This document shows, piece by piece, positions 1 through 5,765 of a DNA stretch of 6,115 nucleotides. The position numbers and the translations under genes are program-made. The notes beneath the pieces are model-generated. The model did no database searches and was not told where the DNA came from. It saw nothing but the letters and a program-made list of their open reading frames with translations. The stretch is from Acidimicrobiales bacterium. GTDB lineage: Bacteria; Actinomycetota; Acidimicrobiia; Acidimicrobiales; JANYDT01. The DNA lies in the NCBI GenBank assembly GCA_025358985.1, contig JANYHQ010000441.1, positions 1 through 6,115 of the forward strand. Direction: 5' to 3'. Within the stretch, counting starts at the first letter, position 1. Each line of letters opens with the position of its first letter.

Positions 1-87
1 CTCGACGATGAGATTGTCGTACGTGGTCATCGGGTGAGTCTGGTGGACCGGTATCGCAACGGGCCAGTTCGAGGCCAGACTGAGTAG
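1..87 (+). CDS. C-terminal end of an unidentified upstream gene (5' partial)
   Basis: Frame 1 is open from the window edge to a TAG at 85-87 and encodes 28 residues, with sensible composition (IVVRGHRVSLVDRY in its middle). The other two plus frames close within the first 40 bases, so this is the only candidate for an incoming plus-strand gene. The stop lies 2 bp before the ATG of the next gene, a spacing typical of an operon, so the two are probably co-transcribed. Too little is present to assign a family. The chance that a 28-codon open frame is accidental in GC-rich DNA is not negligible. Confidence 0.5.
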   Translation, partial: LDDEIVVRGHRVSLVDRYRNGPVRGQTE

Positions 88-89
88 AG

Positions 90-707
90 ATGCGTTTCGC
101 CACACTGCTCGCCACTCCCGGGGTCACCGAGATCTGTGAGCTTCGCTCCCCGTTCGGGTTCATGGCATTCCATGGGGGCAACTTGGAGCGGATGACCGAC
201 GAGATAGCTGAGGTGGCCGCCGAGCGCTCGGGTTCGTCGTTGTACGCAGTGGTACAGGCCCCTCCGCTGCGTGAGCATCTTCCGTCGACCGAGGTGAACC
301 CAGAGGCATCGCCGGCCCTGGCCCGCTTTCTGTCCCACGTGGAGGTGGTGGTGGCGTTGCACGGATACGGACGCCAGGGATTGTGGACCTCATTGTTGGT
401 GGGTGGCACCAACCGACAGCTGGCTCATACGTTGGCAGACAATCTGCGCGCATACTTACCTGACTACGAGGTAGTAGACGACCCGGCAGCCATTCCATCG
501 GACCTGCGCGGTCAACATCCGCGCAACCCCGTCAATCGCCCCACCGGCGCGGGTGTGCAGTTGGAGCTACCACCCAGAGTTCGTGGCCTCACTCCTCACG
601 CTGCAGGGTTCGAACGGGTCGACGGCCGTATCGCTCCCACCGATGCCCTCATCGACGCATTGGTGGCCACCGCCGCTCACTGGGCACTCAGCGGCCGAGA
701 ACCCTGA
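90..707 (+). CDS. Poly-gamma-glutamate hydrolase family protein (PF05908/DUF867-like)
   Basis: A 205-residue protein resembling the PF05908 family, whose characterised members (phage PghP, Bacillus YmaC relatives) are zinc-dependent, carboxypeptidase-like hydrolases of poly-gamma-glutamate. Visible family hallmarks, in order, are AFHGGNLERMTDEIA (His28, Glu33; matching the usual HGG-x-IE-x-x-T metal-site motif), LHGYG around His91, GGTNRQLA at 106-112, NPVNR at 146-150, and VQLELPPRVR from 156 (Glu159). The length is normal and there is no signal peptide or membrane segment, so it is probably cytoplasmic. The ATG at 90 is preceded only by a weak purine stretch (GAG, 82-84) and probably depends on coupling to the upstream gene. 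The true substrate in this organism is unknown: many family members occur where no gamma-PGA is made, so a general gamma-glutamyl or peptide hydrolase role is possible. The family call is from motif memory, not a search. Confidence 0.8.
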   Translation: MRFATLLATPGVTEICELRSPFGFMAFHGGNLERMTDEIAEVAAERSGSSLYAVVQAPPLREHLPSTEVNPEASPALARFLSHVEVVVALHGYGRQGLWTSLLVGGTNRQLAHTLADNLRAYLPDYEVVDDPAAIPSDLRGQHPRNPVNRPTGAGVQLELPPRVRGLTPHAAGFERVDGRIAPTDALIDALVATAAHWALSGREP

Positions 708-715
708 CACCAAGC

Positions 716-728
716 GGGTGGCTCACCC
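716..728. terminator. Small hairpin between convergent genes, possible weak terminator
   Basis: GGGTG (716-720) can pair with CACCC (724-728) around a 3-nt loop. The hairpin straddles the stop of the minus-strand acyltransferase and lies 8 bp after the stop of the plus-strand hydrolase. There is no T-tract on either side, so it does not meet the usual intrinsic terminator pattern. It is listed because it is the only hairpin seen in this tight convergent junction. It may be coincidence. Confidence 0.18.
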
Positions 729-1364
729 CCGAGGCGGTCTGACCCAGGCGGCGCCATCGTGAAATCGGATGACCTTGGCCGGATTGCCCGCCGCCACCGA
801 CCGGTCAGGGAGGTCCTTGGTCACCACTGAACCGGCCGCCACCGTCACGTGCTCGCCAATGGTGACTCCGGGCAGCACCACCACCCCATGCCCAAGCCAT
901 GAGCCGGAACCGATATACACGGCCTTCTCCGGCATCGTCTGAGCGCCAATCGGCAAGTCCAGATCTTCGTAGCCGTGGTTTTGATCAGTGATGTACACGT
1001 TGTGGCCAGTGAATACGTCGTCACCGATATGGACGCCCCAGTGGGCCACAATCCCTGTCCCCTTCCCAATGAGACACCGGTTGCCGATGGACAGCACTGG
1101 GTTGGACAGCATTTCCTGCTCGTCGGACATGCCTACCGCCAATGCACACATGGGGCCGATCATGGTTTCACTGCCGATGCGCATCCAACGTTCTCCATAC
1201 AGCGACACCCACGGAAACATCACAATCGATCCGTCACCAAACGCTCCAAATCGACGACCACGGCGCGTGTGGGGGCCCACTGCCCCCCACACGGTGATGC
1301 GATCCCATCCCTGCTGGACGGCCCTACTTCGGGCCTCCCCCCACCACGTTCGCATCGTGGCCAT
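723..1364 (-). CDS. Acyltransferase of the left-handed beta-helix (hexapeptide repeat) family
   Basis: With the ATG at 1364 this is a 213-residue protein of the maltose/xenobiotic O-acetyltransferase (WbbJ-like) superfamily, which moves an acetyl or other acyl group from acyl-CoA to a sugar or other hydroxyl. A helical N-terminus is followed by hexapeptide turns (IGSETMIGP, IGNRCLIGKGTGIV, IGDDVFTGHNVYI). TDQNHGYED carries the probable catalytic His130, and the typical C-terminal block runs LPGVTIGEHVTVAAGSVV to GNPAKVI (193-197). No signal peptide is evident. The frame remains open upstream to an ATG at 1511, but that start would overlap the divergent esterase gene by 42 bp, and the added stretch has no acyltransferase character. 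ATG 1364, ATG 1355 and GTG 1394 are all possible. A GAGGT lies about 12 nt upstream of 1364, longer than ideal. The acceptor cannot be predicted, and no glycan or LPS genes lie next to it. Confidence 0.88.
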   Translation of the reverse strand: MATMRTWWGEARSRAVQQGWDRITVWGAVGPHTRRGRRFGAFGDGSIVMFPWVSLYGERWMRIGSETMIGPMCALAVGMSDEQEMLSNPVLSIGNRCLIGKGTGIVAHWGVHIGDDVFTGHNVYITDQNHGYEDLDLPIGAQTMPEKAVYIGSGSWLGHGVVVLPGVTIGEHVTVAAGSVVTKDLPDRSVAAGNPAKVIRFHDGAAWVRPPRG

Positions 1365-1469
1365 GACCGGCGCACGACCTCGGTGTCCGGACACGGCCGC
1401 TGACCATAGCCACCGAAGCTCGCCCCCGCGTGCTTCTAACGGCCCCGGCGCAGTACCTTTTCCATTCAC
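1365..1469. promoter_or_regulatory. Divergent intergenic spacer, presumed promoters of acyltransferase and esterase
   Basis: About 105 bp separates the likely starts of two genes reading away from each other, so promoters for both directions should lie here. I see no convincing -35/-10 pair. A TACCTT (1454-1459) fits the loose TANNNT -10 pattern close to the esterase ATG. There is also no Shine-Dalgarno sequence before that ATG, which would suit a leaderless or nearly leaderless transcript, common in Actinobacteria. No operator-like inverted repeat stands out. The boundary moves if the acyltransferase starts elsewhere. Confidence 0.35.
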
Positions 1470-2984
1470 ATGGACGTCCGCCCTCCCGTCGCCCATACCC
1501 CGCTCGGCCACCTAGCCGGGGTCACCATTGCGCCCGATGACGGGTCGTCAGACTCTCACCGCCCGGTTGAGGTGTTTCGGGGCATCGAGTACGCACGGGC
1601 GCCTGTCGGAGGGCGGCGTTTCGCCCCGCCCGTTCCCTCCCTACCCTGGTCCGGTACGCGCACGGCCCATCAGTTCGGCCCCATGGCACCGCAGGTACCC
1701 GGGTTACTCGAGTCCATGCTCGACGGTGGCAGCGTGGCCGTGGGCGAGGACAACTGCCTCACCCTCAATGTGTGGACCCCGGCGTGCGACGACGGCCACC
1801 GGCCGGTGTTGGTGTGGATACACGGCGGTGCATTCCTCACCGGTGGCGGTGGTGTGTCCTGGTACGACGGCACCCGTTTCGCCAGTGACGGAGATGTTGT
1901 GGTGGTCACCATCAACTACCGACTGGGCGTCTTTGGGTTCCTGCATCTGCAGGACGCACCCGATTCGGGAACGGCAGGCTTAGCCGATCAATTGGAGGCC
2001 CTGCGCTGGGTGCAAAGCAATATCGCAGCGTTCGGTGGGGATCCCGATCGGGTCACTGTGTTCGGAGAGTCGGCGGGCGCCATGAGCATCGGCGCCATGC
2101 TCGGCGCACCATCAGCGCGCGGACTGTTTCGGCGCGCCGCACTGCAGAGCGGTGCGTGCGCCAACGTCACCTCCAGCGAGCAGGCCGAGCAACAAACGAC
2201 CCGATTGTGCGAAGCACTCGGCCTTGCCAATGCCACCGCCAATGAACTCCGCGCCATTCCCGCGGCGGACCTGTTGGCGGCTCAACAACAGATGCTGAGT
2301 TCGGGTGGAACTGCGCTCCCCTTCCAGCCGGTACTGGGCGGATCACTGCTGCCCGTCCATCCTCTGAAGGCCGTCCAAAATGGCACGGGCGCCCAACCCG
2401 AAGCCGTGCTTCATGGCACCACGCTGGATGAGATGCGCTTGTTCACTGCATGGGACAGTTCGCTGGCGGGGATCGACCGCGATGGCGTGGTGTCGCGGGC
2501 GCGAGCCCGCCATGGCGATTCTGCGCCGGACGTGGTTGACCTCTACCGCTCGATCCATCCATCGTTTGACTGGGGACAGGTGTGGTCGGCGATGGAAACC
2601 GACGCAGTGTTCAGGATTCCCGCCGACGATCTAGCCAATGCGCTCGGCGCGGCGGGAGTGCCCTCGTGGCAGTACGTGTTTGCCTGGCCCACTTCATTGC
2701 TCGGTGGTCGGATGGGGGCCTGTCATGCGGTGGAGATTCCGTTCGTGTTCAACAACGTTCACCAACCTGGGGCATCACAGTTCCTGGGAGCCGCTCAACA
2801 TCTCGATGAGCTCAGCGCGCAGATGAATCAGGCGTGGATCCGATTTGCCAATGGCGATAGGCCCCACCCGCAGTGGCAGGCCGAAGATGAGTCGCATCCG
2901 GTATGGCGATTTCACAACGACGCCACGGCTGGTTTGGTGTCTGATCCATATGTGCGGGAACGATCGTGTTGGCACCACTCATGA
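1470..2984 (+). CDS. Type B carboxylesterase (alpha/beta hydrolase, PF00135)
   Basis: A 504-residue carboxylesterase/p-nitrobenzyl-esterase family enzyme that hydrolyses carboxylic esters. The family pattern is complete: N-terminal TPLGHLAG strand, GIEYARAPVGGRRF (38-51), EDNCLTLNVW (93-102), oxyanion-hole HGGAF (118-122), nucleophile elbow GESAGA with Ser201, the acid residue probably Glu321 in GTTLDEMRLF, and catalytic His419 in GACHAVEIPFVFNN. All three catalytic residues are present, so the enzyme should be active. It has no signal peptide, so it is probably intracellular. The ATG at 1470 is chosen because the conserved N-terminal strand begins about 10 residues later and the family needs no further extension. 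No Shine-Dalgarno is seen. It is the first gene of the plus-strand series, and its TGA overlaps the ATG of the next gene. The natural substrate is unknown: the family includes esterases for drugs, pesticides and plasticisers, and no subgroup can be inferred. Confidence 0.95.
   Translation: MDVRPPVAHTPLGHLAGVTIAPDDGSSDSHRPVEVFRGIEYARAPVGGRRFAPPVPSLPWSGTRTAHQFGPMAPQVPGLLESMLDGGSVAVGEDNCLTLNVWTPACDDGHRPVLVWIHGGAFLTGGGGVSWYDGTRFASDGDVVVVTINYRLGVFGFLHLQDAPDSGTAGLADQLEALRWVQSNIAAFGGDPDRVTVFGESAGAMSIGAMLGAPSARGLFRRAALQSGACANVTSSEQAEQQTTRLCEALGLANATANELRAIPAADLLAAQQQMLSSGGTALPFQPVLGGSLLPVHPLKAVQNGTGAQPEAVLHGTTLDEMRLFTAWDSSLAGIDRDGVVSRARARHGDSAPDVVDLYRSIHPSFDWGQVWSAMETDAVFRIPADDLANALGAAGVPSWQYVFAWPTSLLGGRMGACHAVEIPFVFNNVHQPGASQFLGAAQHLDELSAQMNQAWIRFANGDRPHPQWQAEDESHPVWRFHNDATAGLVSDPYVRERSCWHHS
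2956..2960 (+). promoter_or_regulatory. Candidate ribosome binding site favouring a GTG start at 2966
   Basis: GGGAA sits 5 nt before an in-frame GTG at 2966, inside the end of the esterase gene. This would add five residues (MLAPL) to the MOSC protein and give a 19-nt overlap. It competes with the ATG at 2981, which has no Shine-Dalgarno of its own but shares ATGA with the esterase stop. The sequence does not settle which is used. Confidence 0.35.
2981..2984 (+). promoter_or_regulatory. ATGA stop/start overlap (esterase to MOSC gene)
   Basis: The ATG of the MOSC gene overlaps the TGA of the esterase in the four bases ATGA. This is the classic arrangement for reinitiation by a terminating ribosome and argues that the two genes are on one transcript. 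Confidence 0.6.
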
Positions 2985-3808
2985 CCACCGTTCCGTCGTC
3001 TGAGTACACCAAGGATGATCTGGTGAACACGGTACGAGTGTTGGGACCGTGGTGGTGCGTGATGACCGAACGCCTCGATGATCCGTGGGCGCTGCCGGGC
3101 TTGGCGCAACTCCTGCAACAACAGCGCACCGTGCTCGACACCTTGGCGTCCGCCGTGGAACTACCCGCCGAACTGTTCCGGATCTCGTTGGAGGGCGAGC
3201 ACGAGTTGAGCTTGGCCACCAGTTTGCTGCGCAAACGTTGGACTAACCACACTCGGGCCGATCTCGAAGCCTGCGTAGACGCGTCGTTGTCGCTGCTCGA
3301 AGCAGCCGGACGGGTGCTGGCCATGGTGCACGGTCCCGCCCTACCCATGCGTGGTGACGTGGCAGGTTTGTTCGTCTCTGGCGGAGGGGTTCCCAAACGA
3401 GGCACGGACCATGTGCACATCGGGCTGCGAGGCATCGACGGCGACCGTCAGAAAACTCGTCGCCATCATGGGCGGGGTTGGCAGGCATTGTGCTTGTGGT
3501 CAGCCGACGTGGTGGCGGAATTGGCCTTCGAAGGACACCCCATCGCCCCGGGCAACGCAGGCGAGAACATCAGCATCGCAGGGCTCGACTGGACAGCTGT
3601 TCACTCCGGTTCACGCCTGCGTATCGGCGCCGTACTTGCCGAAGTGTCGCTGTATGCGCTGCCGTGTAGCCAGAACGCAGCGTGGTTCATCAACGGTGAT
3701 TACGAGCGTATGCACCACCGCCGTGAACGTGGGGTCAGTCGCCTCTATGCCAGCGTGGTGGAACCGGGGACCGTGCACGTTGGTGACGCCGTGGTACTGG
3801 AGCCGTGA
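2981..3808 (+). CDS. MOSC domain protein (YiiM-like) with an unrecognised N-terminal domain
   Basis: A 275-residue protein from the ATG at 2981. The C-terminal half (about 128-275) is a MOSC domain, a family thought to bind sulfur or molybdenum cofactor through a conserved Cys. Visible marks are SGGGVPK (133-139), GLRGIDGDRQ (148-157), HHGRG (162-166), ALCLWSADVV, EGHPIAPGNAGENISI, GLDW, and the conserved Cys229 in ALPCSQN, with GDYERM and the YASVVEPGTVHVGDAV ending. This layout matches YiiM/YuaD-type stand-alone MOSC proteins; YiiM acts in reduction of N-hydroxylated compounds. The usual HHGG reads HHGRG here. Residues 1-125 are a mostly helical, Leu/Ala-rich domain that I do not recognise, with WW at 24-25 and a LLQQQRTVLDTL helix. 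Stand-alone MOSC proteins are often only 150-220 residues, so this is an extension or fusion. The start shares ATGA with the esterase stop, implying translational coupling; GTG 2966 is the alternative. Its own TGA overlaps the next start. Confidence 0.87.
   Translation: MTTVPSSEYTKDDLVNTVRVLGPWWCVMTERLDDPWALPGLAQLLQQQRTVLDTLASAVELPAELFRISLEGEHELSLATSLLRKRWTNHTRADLEACVDASLSLLEAAGRVLAMVHGPALPMRGDVAGLFVSGGGVPKRGTDHVHIGLRGIDGDRQKTRRHHGRGWQALCLWSADVVAELAFEGHPIAPGNAGENISIAGLDWTAVHSGSRLRIGAVLAEVSLYALPCSQNAAWFINGDYERMHHRRERGVSRLYASVVEPGTVHVGDAVVLEP
3805..3808 (+). promoter_or_regulatory. GTGA stop/start overlap (MOSC gene to PAQR gene)
   Basis: The GTG start of the membrane protein gene overlaps the TGA of the MOSC gene. 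No strong Shine-Dalgarno precedes it, which fits translational coupling and fixes the GTG as the probable start. Confidence 0.6.
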
Positions 3809-4506
3809 ACGCCACCCAGGAACGAGACGCCGGACCGTGGCGAGGTCGCGTAGAACGCCCTCCCGAGCGGTCAAGCGAAACAGGACTTCCGCACCTTCGA
3901 GGTCGGCTCCATCAGCTCGCCCTTGTGGTGGCCGTTCCGGCCGGCGCTGCATTGGTGTTCACGGTTCACGGATCGGTGGCCCGGGTGGCTGCACTGATCT
4001 ACTCGCTCACCCTGGCTGGCCTGTTTGCCTCCAGTAGTGCGTACAACCTTCGCCTGGGCACTACCCGGTTACGTCCGTGGATGAAGTGGGTGGATCACGC
4101 CATGATCTATCTGCTCATTGCGGGATCGTATACGCCAATGTGCCTGGTGACGCTGCCCAGGCGTTGGGGTGTTCCACTGTTGGCGGTGATCTGGGTATCG
4201 GCATTGTCGGGAGCGGCGCTGAAACTGTTTTGGCGTAGTCGATTTCGGCGCGCTGGTGGCATCCTCTACATGATGCTCGGGTGGGCGGCATTCCTGGCAC
4301 TCCCTCAATTCGTGAAGCTTCTCAGCCCGGTTGCCCTCACGCTGCTGCTGATGGGCGGAGCGCTCTATACCCTCGGCGCCGTTGTGCTGGCTCGACGCCG
4401 GCCCGATCCCAGTCCTACGTGGTTCGGGTACCACGAGGTATGGCACGCGTTCGTGGTGGGGGCGGGCGCCTGCCAGTTCGGCGCCATCTGGATCGCTCTG
4501 CACTGA
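3805..4506 (+). CDS. Hemolysin III / PAQR family seven-helix membrane protein
   Basis: A 233-residue protein of the HlyIII/PAQR (PF03006) family, seven-helix membrane proteins related to adiponectin receptors that carry a zinc site and are proposed hydrolases; the bacterial role is poorly known and the name hemolysin is historical. After a charged N-terminus (1-30) come PHLRGRLHQLAL and hydrophobic segments at about 36-54, 60-79, 98-116, 122-141, 152-168, 172-195 and 214-232. Conserved motifs are VDHAMIYLLIAGSYTP (Asp97, His98) and the last-helix HEVWH (His210, His214). The overall pattern closely resembles actinobacterial homologues such as Mycobacterium tuberculosis Rv1085c. The SxxxH motif after helix 2 reads SSAYN, so the expected zinc-binding His is Asn81 (AAC codon). 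This suggests altered or lost metal binding. The GTG at 3805 shares GTGA with the MOSC stop; no in-frame ATG occurs before residue 93, which would cut the fold. Confidence 0.9.
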   Translation: MNATQERDAGPWRGRVERPPERSSETGLPHLRGRLHQLALVVAVPAGAALVFTVHGSVARVAALIYSLTLAGLFASSSAYNLRLGTTRLRPWMKWVDHAMIYLLIAGSYTPMCLVTLPRRWGVPLLAVIWVSALSGAALKLFWRSRFRRAGGILYMMLGWAAFLALPQFVKLLSPVALTLLLMGGALYTLGAVVLARRRPDPSPTWFGYHEVWHAFVVGAGACQFGAIWIALH

Positions 4507-4569
4507 CCTTGCGACTCCTTCCGTCCCATGCGTTGCCACGTTGGGGCGCTGACCTGAGAAACTCTGGCC

Positions 4570-5433
4570 GTGTTCGACGCTCCGTTGGCTTTGGCCCTCA
4601 CCACAGGGGTGCTGGCGGCATTCAATCCATGTGGTTTTGCCATGCTCCCGGCGTATTTGTCGTATTACGTGGGAGCCACCGGCGATGAAGGCCGGTCCAC
4701 ATCGGCTCGACTGGCCCGAGCCGCTCTCGTGGGCCTCACGGTCACTGCCGGATTTGTGGTGATCTTCGCCGCTATCGGCTTCGTGGTAAGCGAGGTTTCG
4801 AGCGTGGTTTACCACTGGATTCCGTGGATAACCATGGTGGTGGGAAGCGTCTTGGTGATGCTGGGTGTGGCCATGCTGCGCGGCTACCAGCCCACTATTG
4901 GCCTTCCAAAGCCTGGCAGTGCCCGCCAGGGGTCGGATCTGCGGGCCATGTTCACCTACGGCCTGTCGTATGCCACGGTCTCGCTGGGTTGTTCCCTGAC
5001 CCCGTTCCTGGCAGTGGTGGCATCAAGTTTCAAGCAGTCCAATACCGCTGCCGGGGTGGCGCTGTTCGTGGCCTATGCCCTTGGCATGGGGTTGGTGGTG
5101 GTGATGGTGTCGATGGCCCTAGCTCTGGCCCAGCAGGCGTTCGTGGGGCGGATGCGCACCGTACTGCCATATGTGCAACGGGCCTCGGGTGCAGTATTGG
5201 TGGTGGCCGGCGGCTATGTGGCTTACTACGGCTGGTACGAGCGTCGGTTGCTCGGTGGCACCGACACCTCATTGACCGGGGGCAGCATGGTGGACCGCGT
5301 CACCGGGTGGTCGGCATCCATTTCGTCGTTCGTACACAACCACGTGGGCTCGTCCGTGCTCGTGGCGGCCCTTGTGGTGGTCACGGCGGTGGTGATCACG
5401 GCAGTGGTGGTGAGTAATACACCTGAGCACTAG
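4570..5433 (+). CDS. ccdA: CcdA/DsbD-type transmembrane thiol-disulfide transporter
   Basis: A 287-residue polytopic protein of the cytochrome c biogenesis/DsbD transmembrane family (PF02683). These proteins carry electrons from cytoplasmic thioredoxin-like proteins across the membrane to extracytoplasmic thiol proteins. Hallmarks are FNPCGFAMLPAYLSYY in helix 1 (Cys21) and SLGCSLTPFL in the fourth helix (Cys141), the redox pair, both present. Hydrophobic segments lie at about 5-33, 50-74, 84-104, 127-152, 161-187, 201-221 and 261-283. The seventh, very Val-rich segment follows a hydrophilic stretch (about 222-258) and goes beyond the common six-helix CcdA of roughly 220-250 residues. The GTG at 4570 is chosen because the signature begins about 18 residues later; GAGAA (4556-4560) is a modest ribosome binding site 9 nt upstream. 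It lies 63 bp after the PAQR gene and 28 bp before a glutaredoxin-like gene, a plausible cytoplasmic partner. No ResB/ResC genes are in view, so a link to cytochrome c maturation is not shown. Confidence 0.92.
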   Translation: MFDAPLALALTTGVLAAFNPCGFAMLPAYLSYYVGATGDEGRSTSARLARAALVGLTVTAGFVVIFAAIGFVVSEVSSVVYHWIPWITMVVGSVLVMLGVAMLRGYQPTIGLPKPGSARQGSDLRAMFTYGLSYATVSLGCSLTPFLAVVASSFKQSNTAAGVALFVAYALGMGLVVVMVSMALALAQQAFVGRMRTVLPYVQRASGAVLVVAGGYVAYYGWYERRLLGGTDTSLTGGSMVDRVTGWSASISSFVHNHVGSSVLVAALVVVTAVVITAVVVSNTPEH

Positions 5434-5449
5434 TTCCGTGGCGTTGCGT

Positions 5450-5453
5450 AAGG
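5450..5453 (+). promoter_or_regulatory. Ribosome binding site deciding the glutaredoxin start
   Basis: AAGG lies 8 nt before the ATG at 5462. An upstream in-frame GTG at 5438 has no such signal, being only 4 bp after the ccdA stop. The ATG at 5462 also matches the usual short N-terminus of these proteins. Confidence 0.55.
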
Positions 5454-5461
5454 TCTTACCC

Positions 5462-5722
5462 ATGTCAGCCGAAGCCACGCCAGTCAAAAACATTGTGATG
5501 TTCTGGCGTCCCGGATGCGGATTCTGTGCCGCCCTCGAGCGCCAACTCACCAACGCAGAGATCACGTTCGACAAGCGCAACATCTGGGACAGTGCCGATG
5601 ACGCAGCGTTTGTGCGATCGGTGGCCAATGGCAACGAAATCGTGCCCACGGTGGTGGTCAACGGTACGGCCATGGTCAACCCTTCAATGGCCGACATCCA
5701 GGCCGCCATGGTCACCGGCTGA
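5462..5722 (+). CDS. Glutaredoxin-like / mycoredoxin-like thiol oxidoreductase
   Basis: An 86-residue single-domain thioredoxin-fold protein. IVMFWRPGCGFCAALERQL contains a CxxC active site (Cys19-Gly-Phe-Cys22) directly after the first strand, and EIVPTVVVNG carries the conserved cis-proline (Pro62), followed by MVNPS. Length and motifs match small actinobacterial glutaredoxin-like proteins; the mycobacterial relative Mrx1 reduces mycothiol-mixed disulfides, and NrdH-type relatives feed ribonucleotide reductase. Mycothiol use here is an inference, since no mycothiol genes are in the window. It has no signal peptide, so it is cytoplasmic and could supply electrons to the CcdA-type transporter encoded 28 bp upstream. 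Such a pairing is plausible but CcdA usually works with thioredoxin. Starting at GTG 5438 would give 94 residues. Confidence 0.9.
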   Translation: MSAEATPVKNIVMFWRPGCGFCAALERQLTNAEITFDKRNIWDSADDAAFVRSVANGNEIVPTVVVNGTAMVNPSMADIQAAMVTG

Positions 5723-5765
5723 GACAACTGGGAACTATCACCCTCTGGGGCCTGGCCTACGGTGC

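Noticed and set aside
988..1515. Plus-strand open frame of 175 codons opposite the acyltransferase
   Set aside because: Antisense shadow of a gene with clear family motifs. Its translation is Pro/Ser/Arg-rich with no recognisable domain.
2043..2052. 10-bp palindrome CCCGATCGGG, an operator-like site
   Set aside because: It is within the conserved GDPDRVTVFGESAG coding segment of the esterase, where the protein sequence explains the bases.
2495..2510. Perfect inverted repeat GCGGGC-GCGA-GCCCGC
   Set aside because: It lies inside the esterase coding region (Arg/Ala codons), has no T-tract after it and is far from a gene end. It is most simply codon coincidence in GC-rich DNA.
2812..3435. Minus-strand open frame of 207 codons under the esterase/MOSC junction
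   Set aside because: Antisense to two well-supported genes, Ser/Arg/Pro-rich, with no family motifs.
4507..4569. Possible separate promoter before ccdA (TTGCGA at 4509-4514)
   Set aside because: No acceptable -10 hexamer is found at the right distance. The gap could hold a promoter but the sequence does not show one.
4069..4815. Minus-strand open frame of 248 codons across the PAQR and ccdA genes
   Set aside because: Antisense shadow. Both plus-strand genes have diagnostic motifs, and this translation is low-complexity His/Gln/Arg-rich and spans two genes.
5091..5110. Runs of GTGGTG resembling a microsatellite or recombination motif
   Set aside because: They encode Val-Val stretches in membrane helices, and the same GTG codon preference appears across the window. 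There is no true tandem array.
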